38,357 bases of DNA from an uncultured Muribaculaceae bacterium (GCA_910584735.1 CAJUBM010000006.1:1-38357), one strand, 5' to 3'; positions 8,731 to 16,589 are shown, counted from the first letter of the stretch. Made by a program: numbers and translations. Notes: a model not told the origin generated them from the sequence alone.

Positions 8731-8949
8731 ATGGATGATATTCTGATTTACACGGGGCTTGGAATAACTATTATAGGGTGGCTTATATTTGTATATGTAG
8801 GCGGAAAGTTCATGTCGGCGCTGAAAGATTCTGAGAACCAGCCGATACGCCTCACGGAACTACGTAGGAACTATAGAATCAAAAAGAATATCTGTCGGCT
8901 TCTTATGATGGCCGGTATCATAGTCACCATAATCGGCTGCTATATCTAA
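8731..8949 (+). CDS. Small two-helix membrane protein
   Basis: 72-residue protein with two predicted transmembrane helices, residues about 4-26 (ILIYTGLGITIIGWLIFVYV) and about 53-71 (LLMMAGIIVTIIGCY), joined by a charged loop (LTELRRNYRIKKN). It lies 31 bases after the putAbiC-like gene, just past a hairpin, on the same strand and with similar base use. I do not recognise a family. It could be a third component of the cassette or an unrelated small membrane protein. It ends 28 bases before the convergent TonB receptor gene. Confidence 0.65.
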   Translation: MDDILIYTGLGITIIGWLIFVYVGGKFMSALKDSENQPIRLTELRRNYRIKKNICRLLMMAGIIVTIIGCYI

Positions 8950-8977
8950 CCCGCGGTCATCCATTCGTCGGAGAAGA

Positions 8978-10840
8978 TTAAAATCTCAGCTTGAATCCGC
9001 CCATAGCCGTAAAGCCTGGCATATCGTACCCTCGGTTTATAAGGTATTCGGCATCGGTTATATTTTCAAGTCGTGTGAAGATTGAGACATATCGGCATAT
9101 GTCGTATGTGACCTTGAGGTTTAGCAACGCATAATCCTGATTATGGATGTTTTCTGCTACATAAAGGCCACCGATACCTTTAAGGTCGGCACCGATGTTT
9201 AGGAATCTCCAAGGCTTCCATTCCACTCCTAAGAAATATTGGTTTTTCGGAGCGCCTGTGAGATTCGACAATGAGGTGTGCAGATAGCTGTATGTAGCTG
9301 TAAGCCATAGATTATACAATGGATGGCTCTGCGCCGAGATTTCTATGCCCTTGTTTATGAACCGCCCCGTATTCTGATTTTTCGAGTCAACGACCTGTAT
9401 CATATTGTCCCCCTTGCTATAGTAGCATGTGAGTTCGACCGAAAAATATCGGGAGAATGATTTGCCTACCGATATTTCATAGTTCATCATCTTCTCGGGC
9501 TCCAAGTCAGGATTTGCCATTCGGTAGAGATAGAGTTCTCTGAATGATGGATTGCGGTAGCCCATAGCCATGTTTCCTTTCACATTCAGTCCATAACCGG
9601 GATTTAATGCAAACCCGAATTGTGGAATCCATTGCGTATCGAACTTGTCACTATTCGCCATGCGCAGGCCTCCGTTCAGATTTATTATGTCATTGAAAAA
9701 CATTTGCGACAGTGCGATATACGGAGAATATTCCACAACAGTCTTCCGGGCGAGCGTACTTAAAGAGCCCTCGGTATGGTGGTTGCCTCCCGACATAGGA
9801 ATCTCACCTGAATATGAATCGAAGTCGAACCCGATGGTGGCTGAGGCGTTCTTCCACGGATGGAAGTTCTGGTATAATATCACACCCAGACGGTTGTCCT
9901 TGCTGTGGAAGTGGCGCGGATCGTCAACGAAATGGTTGCCGTAGTTAAAATAAACGCGGGCTGTACCCGATGTCAGGCTGTAGTTGTTGGATATGGTTGC
10001 TGCGGCTTCCCCACGGGTTATACTTTGGCGATATATGTCGGTTGATTCCGGATTCGACAGTGTCGGATAAATCGGGTCGTTTCCATGGAAATTCATAAGG
10101 GTGTAATCAAGATACCCGTGCCATTTGTCGGAGAAGTCATACCCTACTTTTGCATAACCGTCGGCCTGTTTGAAATCGAAATTATCTACCGTGCCGTCAG
10201 TGCGGTTGTAGGACAGAGACACAAGTGAAGATAACTTCCCGAATCGAGTGGTGTTGGTTATTGATGAAAGCCATGTGTTATAAGAACCGTATTGTGATTG
10301 CACGGTAGTGTGTATCCCGTCTGTTGCGGCTGTCTTGGTTATAACGTTTATTGTCCCGGCCATGGCATTGGAACCATAAAGCACTGATCCGGGGCCGCGA
10401 AGCACCTCTACGCGTTCCACATATTCCTTATCGTAGAAATCTGCTATATGGTGCGAATAAATCCCGGCGAACTGGGGCTGGCCGTCAACCATCATAAGGA
10501 CACCGCTTGCGCGGTCGCCGCCCACACCCCGGAGCTTGATATGGCCTGCTCCGCCGTTGCTTACCCCGAACCCGAATATGCTGCGTTGTGAAACAAACAG
10601 GCTGGGCACCATGCCCGAAACCGCCGAAAGTACCTGCGTCTGGCCGGTAGCCTCCAATTGGCGGTTGTCTATCACGGATACAGTATAGGGAAGCAGTCTC
10701 TGCGGTACGCCGCTGTTTGTCCCGGTAACCACCACCTCGTTAAGAACCATTGTCGTATCAACAATTTCGGCTCCCGATAAATCAAGAGCCGAAATTATTA
10801 GTGACAAGGCAATCGTCATATTGACTGTTATATGCCACAT
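8978..10840 (-). CDS. TonB-dependent outer-membrane receptor
   Basis: 620-residue outer-membrane receptor for energised uptake. It has an N-terminal signal peptide (residues about 1-24) and a TonB-box-like NEVVVTG near residue 34. The plug domain follows, with VEVLRGPGSVLYGSNAMAG and then INVITK, and a long beta-barrel ends in the expected aromatic residue (GFKLRF). No carboxypeptidase-like N-terminal domain and no SusD partner are present, so it belongs to the vitamin/metal/siderophore-type receptors rather than SusC-type glycan importers. It begins 9 bases after the exported DUF362 gene, so the two form an operon. The substrate cannot be read from the sequence; metal or cofactor uptake is plausible from the neighbours. 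Confidence 0.94.
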   Translation of the reverse strand: MWHITVNMTIALSLIISALDLSGAEIVDTTMVLNEVVVTGTNSGVPQRLLPYTVSVIDNRQLEATGQTQVLSAVSGMVPSLFVSQRSIFGFGVSNGGAGHIKLRGVGGDRASGVLMMVDGQPQFAGIYSHHIADFYDKEYVERVEVLRGPGSVLYGSNAMAGTINVITKTAATDGIHTTVQSQYGSYNTWLSSITNTTRFGKLSSLVSLSYNRTDGTVDNFDFKQADGYAKVGYDFSDKWHGYLDYTLMNFHGNDPIYPTLSNPESTDIYRQSITRGEAAATISNNYSLTSGTARVYFNYGNHFVDDPRHFHSKDNRLGVILYQNFHPWKNASATIGFDFDSYSGEIPMSGGNHHTEGSLSTLARKTVVEYSPYIALSQMFFNDIINLNGGLRMANSDKFDTQWIPQFGFALNPGYGLNVKGNMAMGYRNPSFRELYLYRMANPDLEPEKMMNYEISVGKSFSRYFSVELTCYYSKGDNMIQVVDSKNQNTGRFINKGIEISAQSHPLYNLWLTATYSYLHTSLSNLTGAPKNQYFLGVEWKPWRFLNIGADLKGIGGLYVAENIHNQDYALLNLKVTYDICRYVSIFTRLENITDAEYLINRGYDMPGFTAMGGFKLRF

Positions 10841-10849
10841 GATGTGTTT

Positions 10850-11857
10850 TTATTTAGCCTCGTTATTTACTGTATTGCCCGGATTTTCAGGGTCGATATT
10901 GACAAGTCTGTAGGTCTTTGTGCCGAGACCAATCTTCTCGGCGTAGTCCACAGTGTGGGTTCCATGGCGGCTTTCAATGCGCTCTACCAGCGGGTGGCTG
11001 TCATCCCCTTCGGTGGAATTATGGTTGAAAACGAGGTCGAGACACGCCTGGTCAAGAGCTACAGGGTCGAGCGATGCAAGGATGCCCATATCTTTCAGTC
11101 GTGGTGTGTCGGGATGCCCGTTACAGTCGCAATCAACCGACATATTGTTCATAACGTTTATGTAGACAATACCGTTCTTGGCTTTGAAATATTCATGTAC
11201 CGACTGAGCTGCTCCCGCCATTGATTCAAGGAATCCGTCTTGTCCGTTGCGGGGCGTGGTAAAGGCTTTGCTTACATCGGCATAGAGTCCGGCGCTGTGT
11301 ATTAGGGCTTTGCCATTGGCGGAGGCAACACCTATGCTTTGATTCTTGAGTACGCCGCCGAAACCGCCCATCTGATGCCCTTTGAAATGGGCGAGGTTTA
11401 TCATGAAATCGTAATTGGCAAGATGGCTGCCTACGATATTGTCGGCGAAATATGTTGAATCCTGCATAGGGAGGCGCATCTCCCCTTCCCCGTCCATGAT
11501 GTCGACCGGGGCAATCTTTCCATATCCGCGCTGTTCGATTGTGCGTTTGTGGGTTTCCGTATCGGAGCGATTGCCTCCGTAAGCGGTGTTACATTCCACG
11601 ATTGTCCCGTCAACGTCTTTTACAAGAAGTCCGATAAGCTCAGGACGCAGATGGTTGCTGAGTTCCGACTCCCCGGTGCTAATCTTCACTGCGACATTCC
11701 CTTTGGGCGACACGCCGAGTGCTTTGAATACGTCAAGGAGTGATTCAGGGGTTATCTCGGAAGTGAAATATACCGTTGCAGGCTCGGAGGAGGTCTGCGC
11801 CATGCCTGTGCCTAATGCAAGGCCAAGAAGCAGAGATAATAATGTACGTTTTATCAT
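10850..11857 (-). CDS. Exported DUF362 protein
   Basis: 335-residue DUF362 protein. The start at 11857 gives a clean signal peptide (MIKRTLLSLLLGLALGTGMAQ); the frame is open 16 codons further up but those spoil the signal. DUF362 hallmarks include VAVKISTGE, the D-x-x-x-N-LAHFKGHQMGGFGGVLKNQSIG block near residue 160, and MSVDCDCNGHPDTPRLKDMGILASLDPVALDQACLD, in which the CDC-x-x-HPD segment could bind metal. Known DUF362 proteins often pair with 4Fe-4S domains; none is present here. It is the first gene of an operon with the TonB-dependent receptor. Periplasmic location is predicted; biochemical function is unknown. Confidence 0.85.
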   Translation of the reverse strand: MIKRTLLSLLLGLALGTGMAQTSSEPATVYFTSEITPESLLDVFKALGVSPKGNVAVKISTGESELSNHLRPELIGLLVKDVDGTIVECNTAYGGNRSDTETHKRTIEQRGYGKIAPVDIMDGEGEMRLPMQDSTYFADNIVGSHLANYDFMINLAHFKGHQMGGFGGVLKNQSIGVASANGKALIHSAGLYADVSKAFTTPRNGQDGFLESMAGAAQSVHEYFKAKNGIVYINVMNNMSVDCDCNGHPDTPRLKDMGILASLDPVALDQACLDLVFNHNSTEGDDSHPLVERIESRHGTHTVDYAEKIGLGTKTYRLVNIDPENPGNTVNNEAK

Positions 11858-12014
11858 AAAGAAACTGTTGCTTAGTGTCAATATTCTGTTTGCAAAATTG
11901 CACATTTCCAGCGGTTGTCTACTTATATAAAACGCGGTATCTTATACCAATTTTACCGATAGGGAGGTTCCATGTGGACGGATTCATCGGTTTTATGGTG
12001 TTTCAGAGGCCCTC

Positions 12015-12560
12015 TTAGAATATTATCTCTCCTTGGTCGCAATTGTGGAAAAGAGCGCCTACTATTGAGAGTGTATGGGGCAAGATACCGTTCTTACCCC
12101 ATTCCATCTTGATTCCAAATAAATTTTTAACCGTTTTAGCCACGTTGAAACCGTATGCTTCGAGTGCCGGACGCGCCTTGTCGGGATGTACACATTGCCT
12201 TCCGATTATTCTTGCACATGTCTTGCAGCACAGACATTCTCCGCTGAATCCAAAGCAAAGACCGCCTGTCTGTCTTTCGAGTTCGAGCAAACGTTTTTCC
12301 AACTCGGCACGTTTCTCGCGCAGGAGAGACATGGCATATTCTATGCGGTGTTCTCCTGCGGGCAAATCAAATCGGCAAAGTACTATCAACGCGTTTTCCC
12401 ACTTGGTCAGTAGGGCCTCAGCATCGAACTGGAATGGCGGGCATAACCATGAGTTTCCGTAATTCCTGCATTGTTTGCACAACTCGATGAAATACTGGAC
12501 ATCCCTATATTCCTCAATATAGTTTTTTACCGATAACTCCGCCGTCAGGACTTGTCCCAT
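12015..12560 (-). CDS. DUF2284 cysteine-rich metal-binding protein
   Basis: About 181-residue cytoplasmic protein of the DUF2284 family (predicted metal-binding). It contains CKQCRNYGNSWLCPPF near residue 28-43 and a second cluster, CLCCKTCARIIGRQC followed by HPDKARPALEAYGFNV; the cysteine spacing suggests a metal or Fe-S site. The chosen ATG is at 12560; an in-frame TTG at 12572 overlaps the stop of the upstream gene (TTGA), and either way the two are coupled. Family known only as a predicted metal-binding protein; function unassigned. Confidence 0.82.
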   Translation of the reverse strand: MGQVLTAELSVKNYIEEYRDVQYFIELCKQCRNYGNSWLCPPFQFDAEALLTKWENALIVLCRFDLPAGEHRIEYAMSLLREKRAELEKRLLELERQTGGLCFGFSGECLCCKTCARIIGRQCVHPDKARPALEAYGFNVAKTVKNLFGIKMEWGKNGILPHTLSIVGALFHNCDQGEIIF

Positions 12561-12568
12561 CCGTTGAA

Positions 12569-13003
12569 TCAATTCTGATTTTGGATTGATTGTGTCCGAG
12601 TGGCTTCAAGTATGGGGAGATTGGTCTCAGTGGGTACATAGATAACGGTCTTGTTGTTCAGGTCACCCTGCTGGCGTACCCATAGATATTGGATATAGGT
12701 CGGCGTTATACTGCCGTTTTCGATGCGGATAGCCTCGGCAGCACCCTTTGCCCGCTCTACTTCGGCCTGGGCATTTAGTTTCTCGGCCTCAAGATTTGCC
12801 TTGGCCTCCTCGATTTTTATCTTACGGTTCTGTTCGGCTTTGGCAAACTCCGCCTTCCCTTCCATCTCCTGTGACCATACGTTATACCATGGACGCACAA
12901 ATGCCATAGCTACGATAACGAGTACGATACCGGCCACTCCCCAAATTATGCTCTTTATGAGTTTTGGGGAAATGTTTAAGTTGTTTTGATTGTTGTTATA
13001 CAT
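12569..13003 (-). CDS. Membrane-anchored prohibitin-tail-like protein
   Basis: 144 residues: an Asn-rich N-terminus, one transmembrane helix (about residues 19-38, IIWGVAGIVLVIVAMAFV), then a charged Ala/Glu/Lys coiled coil (about 48-95). The C-terminal part, IRIENGSITPTYIQYLWVRQQG...VIYVPTETNLPI, resembles the tail of SPFH/prohibitin proteins. The SPFH (PHB) domain itself is missing, so it is far shorter than prohibitin or stomatin proteins. It is upstream of, and overlaps, the DUF2284 gene. It may scaffold membrane assemblies; that is inference. Confidence 0.75.
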   Translation of the reverse strand: MYNNNQNNLNISPKLIKSIIWGVAGIVLVIVAMAFVRPWYNVWSQEMEGKAEFAKAEQNRKIKIEEAKANLEAEKLNAQAEVERAKGAAEAIRIENGSITPTYIQYLWVRQQGDLNNKTVIYVPTETNLPILEATRTQSIQNQN

Positions 13004-13335
13004 AGATTGTTAAGTTTTTAATTGTAAAATAGTCAGGCAACAAAATTAACAGTAATTCCTCAACTGTGCAAATTGCAGGATTCCGTTTTGTATGCGTGGG
13101 GTGTTCCGACATCGGCAGCCTCGGCAGGTTATTTCAGTTCAAAACCAGTTCAATTTGGTTCAATTTGCAGAATTTATTATTTTCCTTCCTAACTTTGCCT
13201 TGTAAGATCAAGAATTGGCTTGAAATGAGAAAGAAAAATGCCCTCAAGAGTAGATTATTCGAAATTAATGGCTAACTTTGCGATAATCTATCGGGCGTAT
13301 GACTGCGGCAGAGGCTGCGTCAGGCCGATGGGAAC
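13004..13335. other. Intergenic region with tandem repeat and two promoter boxes
   Basis: No convincing gene. It holds an exact tandem 10-base repeat, GTTCAATTTG twice (13148-13167), followed by TAACTTTG at 13190-13197 and a second TAACTTTG at 13273-13280, all reading rightwards. The open frame 13066-13275 has no protein-like character. An RNA starting here could run into the hairpin at 13439-13475. Confidence 0.5.
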
Positions 13336-13836
13336 ATGATAAGCGTTAGCTTTCTTTCAAGGTTAGACCGAAATCGCCAATTTATCGAAGACAACCACGA
13401 GAAAGAACGAATAACGCTCATCTGCAATTATGCGAACGCTATGTATTGGCGGCAGCAATGCCGCCCAATGCATAGGCATATCTGCAGAGAGGGCATTTAT
13501 TCTTTCTATCCGGTTGGTTGCTTGGGCGTTTGGCGCTGGCTTGCCAAAAAGGATGTTGAAAAGTGGCTCATCAGCAGGATTAGTCCCGATTCTCCATTTT
13601 TCAATACAATGATAGAGGGAGCGGCGGCTACTATCCGCAAATATGGCGATGAACACAGCGATGAGGAATACCGTCATCAAGCAGAGTCTTTTAAGCGGAC
13701 ATGGGGGACAGTGGCGCATGAACCTGTCGTTGTCAAATATTATGTAAGGAAAGGACGCATAAGGATGGACTCCCTGATGGAGGATGGCCACTGGTATAGT
13801 TCGGTTTATGAAGAAGTCCAAGTCAGTTCAAATTAA
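13336..13836 (+). CDS. Doubtful hypothetical protein
   Basis: 166-codon open frame with weak support. The first two-thirds are rich in Trp, Cys, His and Met and contain a perfect-looking RNA hairpin (13439-13475), which is unusual for a real coding stretch. The last third, from about the Met at 13612 onwards, is more protein-like (EGAAATIRKYGDEHSDEEYRH, then VVVKYYVRKGRIRMDSLMEDG). A 152-codon frame on the opposite strand covers the same DNA. Either a shorter real gene begins inside, or the region is a degenerate or repeat-derived stretch. No family recognised. Confidence 0.3.
   Translation: MISVSFLSRLDRNRQFIEDNHEKERITLICNYANAMYWRQQCRPMHRHICREGIYSFYPVGCLGVWRWLAKKDVEKWLISRISPDSPFFNTMIEGAAATIRKYGDEHSDEEYRHQAESFKRTWGTVAHEPVVVKYYVRKGRIRMDSLMEDGHWYSSVYEEVQVSSN
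13439..13475 (+). repeat. Long hairpin with GCAA tetraloop (REP/MITE-like)
   Basis: TGTATTGGCGGCA (13442-13454) pairs with TGCCGCCCAATGCA (13459-13472) around a GCAA loop, and the stem extends outward to 13439/13475 with one bulged base. About 16 base pairs with a GNRA tetraloop are unlikely by chance. The form recalls REP-type or miniature mobile repeats; copy number cannot be judged from this window. Confidence 0.55.
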
Positions 13837-13894
13837 TGCATTTTAACCCTGCGGCCGAGGCTTAATATCAGTGCAAAGAGTAATTTTGTATTCT

Positions 13895-14485
13895 ATGAAA
13901 ACCGAGGAATCACAAATAAAGTCGCTTCGCAAAGCCGTTGAGGCTGTTTTCGGAAGCATCCCCGTCACGCCCACTGATTTCGAACTACTTAGCGCCGACA
14001 TTCGGCATCGCACCACACGCATAATAAGCGCATCGACCCTCAAACGTATCTGGGGATATGTGTCATCGAACACATCGCCGTCCTATTCCACGCTCAGTCT
14101 TTTGTCGAAATATACGGGCAATGGTGAATGGTATTCATTTGTGCGGCACTATGAGGGTACGCCCCCCTTGCCTATAGGCTCGGGGTTTTACGATAACGGT
14201 GTTATTGCCATTGACAGCGTAATGCCGGGCACACGTCTGCGTCTGGAATGGGGAAGCTCAAAGACGGTAGAGTTGGAAAAGATGAATGTCCCCTTTCAGT
14301 TTATAGTGCGCTCAGCCCACAATGTGAAACTTCTCAAAGATGATGTTCTGGAAATCCGGGGACTGGCTGTGGGACGTCCCTTTTTCGCCGAGAACTGCCG
14401 TCGCCGCGATGCCAACCTCGGTGCCTACTCCGGCGCCCTCCAATCCGGCATCTCCAAAATCGAACGCCTCCCAACCACAAATTAA
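13895..14485 (+). CDS. Bacteroidales-type hypothetical protein, possible DNA-binding N-terminus
   Basis: 196-residue protein. The N-terminal 90 residues are helical with IISASTLKRIWGYVSSNTSPSYSTLSLLSKYTG (about 44-76), a pattern I associate with a family of short uncharacterised proteins expanded in gut Bacteroidales; its shape is compatible with a helix-turn-helix. The C-terminal half is strand-rich (DSVMPGTRLRLEWGSSKTVELEKM). ATG 13895 is used; GTG at 13871 is also in frame. A TAATTTTG box lies only 6 bases before the ATG, which would give a leaderless or almost leaderless mRNA. No signal peptide. Function not known. Confidence 0.75.
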   Translation: MKTEESQIKSLRKAVEAVFGSIPVTPTDFELLSADIRHRTTRIISASTLKRIWGYVSSNTSPSYSTLSLLSKYTGNGEWYSFVRHYEGTPPLPIGSGFYDNGVIAIDSVMPGTRLRLEWGSSKTVELEKMNVPFQFIVRSAHNVKLLKDDVLEIRGLAVGRPFFAENCRRRDANLGAYSGALQSGISKIERLPTTN

Positions 14486-14493
14486 TTATCTGA

Positions 14494-14568
14494 GGTAACT
14501 TGGTAGTGGCGCCGAACCTCTTCTGCTGGCCTGCCGTCCCGGAGGTCCGGCGCCACATTGAAGTTACC
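14494..14568. terminator. Large composite inverted repeat between convergent genes
   Basis: Three paired blocks: GGTAACTT (14494-14501) with AAGTTACC (14561-14568), GTGGCGCCG (14506-14514) with CGGCGCCAC (14548-14556), and ACCTC (14516-14520) with GAGGT (14542-14546), around a 21-base loop. The structure lies between two converging genes and could end transcription from both sides, though no T-run follows, so a repeat element or structured RNA is equally possible. Confidence 0.55.
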
Positions 14569-14606
14569 ATTGTCAAGAACTCTAATGTTACCAACACAAT
14601 AGCACG

Positions 14607-15308
14607 TTATATGGCGGCCTCCTCGGGGATGGCCTCGTCAACTCTTTCGGCACACTCTGATTCTTCAACTACCGGGACTACATTCTTCGGATTCATAAGC
14701 TTCAGCCCCACCACTAATGATGCATAAAACAATACCAGTCCCGAAGCAACAGCTATGATTACACTGACGGATGCGTACGCAAGATATAAATGCACATACT
14801 TAATATACAAATTTATATCCTCGTAGATGATGCGGGAAAAGCCGTAAGCAAGAACACTTATAAGTTCCAAACCGCCCAAAATTAAAGACGGATATGCTAT
14901 CGTTTTGCCTAAAATGCCAAGATTCCCAGAATAATATTTTTTTATATTAAAGCCGAGCATTATGCAGCTAAAAGTCCAAGCTAGACCAATAGCTTTGCCC
15001 ACATAAACCAAGCTCCCAGAGGTGGCAACAAGGCTTACCGGGAGAGATAGAACGCCCAGACCGATGACCCATAACCATCCGATTTCAAATCCGGAAATAC
15101 CGGTAGCCGGCATTGCTTTACTAATCAAGTAGAGCATTGCGAAATAGGCCAAAGATATGGCACATACACAGGTTTTGGTTGCAATCGGGTGGCCTGTATA
15201 CAAGAATAGAATCCCGAGGAGGGAACAAACAATTGCCGACCAAAAAACTATCTTGACTATCAGATAGCTGCAGGGAGGATTGAGATGATTAACTCGCAGT
15301 TTTGTCAT
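14607..15308 (-). CDS. Hypothetical multi-pass membrane protein
   Basis: 233 residues with about six transmembrane helices: VKIVFWSAIVCSLLGILFLY, then TKTCVCAISLAYFAMLYLI, GWLWVIGLGVLSLPVSLVA, a helix near LAWTFSCIMLGF, one near YPSLILGGLELISVLAYGF, and YLAYASVSVIIAVASGLVLFY. The C-terminal tail is acidic (VVEESECAERVDEAIPEEAA). It lies 113 bases after the transmembrane kinase gene on the same strand and is probably cotranscribed. No family recognised. Confidence 0.7.
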   Translation of the reverse strand: MTKLRVNHLNPPCSYLIVKIVFWSAIVCSLLGILFLYTGHPIATKTCVCAISLAYFAMLYLISKAMPATGISGFEIGWLWVIGLGVLSLPVSLVATSGSLVYVGKAIGLAWTFSCIMLGFNIKKYYSGNLGILGKTIAYPSLILGGLELISVLAYGFSRIIYEDINLYIKYVHLYLAYASVSVIIAVASGLVLFYASLVVGLKLMNPKNVVPVVEESECAERVDEAIPEEAAI

Positions 15309-15421
15309 AGCGAAAAAATGTTTTTTTAATGAATAAGTTTCTGCCGTTATCCTCCTCCCGGCGTCTATTAACGATTGGTTTAAACACGAAAAGAGAGGAC
15401 TTCATTGCTTTCTTTCCGCTG

Positions 15422-16576
15422 TCAGACCAGGCATCGCCAATGCCCCACTTCCGCCAACTGACGCGACCGGGGGCATGAAAGAGTGTCCCAAAGTGCCAGC
15501 TGCCCCTCAAAACGTTTCCGGGCGGCCTCCAGGCTGACTCGATATACAGCCTCCTCTATCGGCAAAGCTGATAAATCTTCGTTTATCCCGGTTTCTCGAT
15601 TCTCTATTACAGAGTTTCTGACTTGTGAAGGAATGACAGATGGAGAGTCCTCCGATATGGTACCTGTAGAGTCGGTAATCTGTTTCTTCTTATCCAGCGT
15701 TGCTGTGCCTGTTGGAAGCGTAGATTCTGCAGTCCCGGAATCTTCCCCCACCCCATTTCTCAATAGAGAGAATATCCCACCTCCTACAGCGAGCGCGAGC
15801 AATACTATAACGGTTGCGAAAATAGCTTTGAACTTCCATGTCGAAGCCGGTGTATCGAGCATATGCGCCAATTCCGCACAACTTTGAGGGCGCATGTCGG
15901 ATTTTTCATTGACAGCTTTAGCTATTGCCCGGTCAAGTTTTTTCCATCTGCCTCCGAAACATTCGCGAAGAGTCACACCGAAAGAATATATGTCAGATAA
16001 GGATGTGGCCGGTTCATCGGGCGTGTAAGCGGGTGTCCCTGCAGGATAGCCATAATCGGTAAACTCAGGGTGATGCCCCAGCCCGAAGTCTATCAGCTTC
16101 ACGAAGCCATTGCCTGCAAGAATATTGGAAGGCTTGATGTCACGATGGATTATGCGTCTGGCATGTATATAGTCGAGCGCGGAGCCGAGGTCGTTGACTA
16201 TCTTCCGAATGTCTGCTTTCGAAAGTTCGGGATGCCTCGCAGAGTAAACATCAAGAGGAAGGCCGTCAACATATTCCATCATGATGGCTGTACCGATGCC
16301 CGGCACCTCTTCTAACGAATAAACTTTAGCGATACAGGGATGGTTGAGATCCTTGACAAGTTCATATTCCTTGCGCAGCAGTTCGATGAATACGGGGGTT
16401 GCGGCATACTCCGATTTTAGAACCTTCAATGCCACCCTTCGCCCGTGATGGATACAACGGTAGACGCGACACCATCCGTTTCCAGACTCGGCAATCAGCC
16501 GCAAATCGGAAAAAGCCTCTGTCTTTGGCGCTTTCCCATCTATTATAAATCCGGAATCGGCTCTGTATGCATTCAT
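15422..16576 (-). CDS. Transmembrane serine/threonine protein kinase
   Basis: 384-residue Hanks-type kinase. The kinase domain spans about residues 24-240: a degenerate glycine loop ESGNGWCRVY, lysine in VALKVLK (K51), HRDIKPSN (144-151), DFG in LIDFGLG (163-165), APE-like region TPAYTPDEP, and the C-lobe arginine in DMRPQSC. A single transmembrane helix follows (about 250-272), then a Ser/Thr-rich outside segment and a helical tail. So the kinase is cytosolic with a short extracytoplasmic part that may sense envelope signals. A TATCTTTG box (16582-16589) lies 5 bases before the ATG. Downstream is a membrane protein that may be its partner or substrate (inference). Confidence 0.92.
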   Translation of the reverse strand: MNAYRADSGFIIDGKAPKTEAFSDLRLIAESGNGWCRVYRCIHHGRRVALKVLKSEYAATPVFIELLRKEYELVKDLNHPCIAKVYSLEEVPGIGTAIMMEYVDGLPLDVYSARHPELSKADIRKIVNDLGSALDYIHARRIIHRDIKPSNILAGNGFVKLIDFGLGHHPEFTDYGYPAGTPAYTPDEPATSLSDIYSFGVTLRECFGGRWKKLDRAIAKAVNEKSDMRPQSCAELAHMLDTPASTWKFKAIFATVIVLLALAVGGGIFSLLRNGVGEDSGTAESTLPTGTATLDKKKQITDSTGTISEDSPSVIPSQVRNSVIENRETGINEDLSALPIEEAVYRVSLEAARKRFEGQLALWDTLSCPRSRQLAEVGHWRCLV

Positions 16577-16581
16577 AGATG

Positions 16582-16589
16582 CAAAGATA
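16582..16589 (-). promoter_or_regulatory. -7 box directly in front of kinase gene
   Basis: The minus strand reads TATCTTTG, matching TAnnTTTG, with only five bases between it and the kinase ATG. This predicts a leaderless or nearly leaderless transcript. On the plus strand TACCTTTG at 16610-16617 is a further match that faces the next operon, so this is probably a divergent promoter region. Confidence 0.45.

Noticed and set aside
13363..13821. 152-codon minus-strand frame opposite the doubtful gene
   Set aside because: No better protein character than the plus-strand frame; it spans the same hairpin and probably is a shadow.
15289..15405. 38-codon open frame between kinase and membrane protein
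   Set aside because: Could be a small coupled gene or a frame-shifted tail of the kinase, but it has no recognisable features and no independent support.
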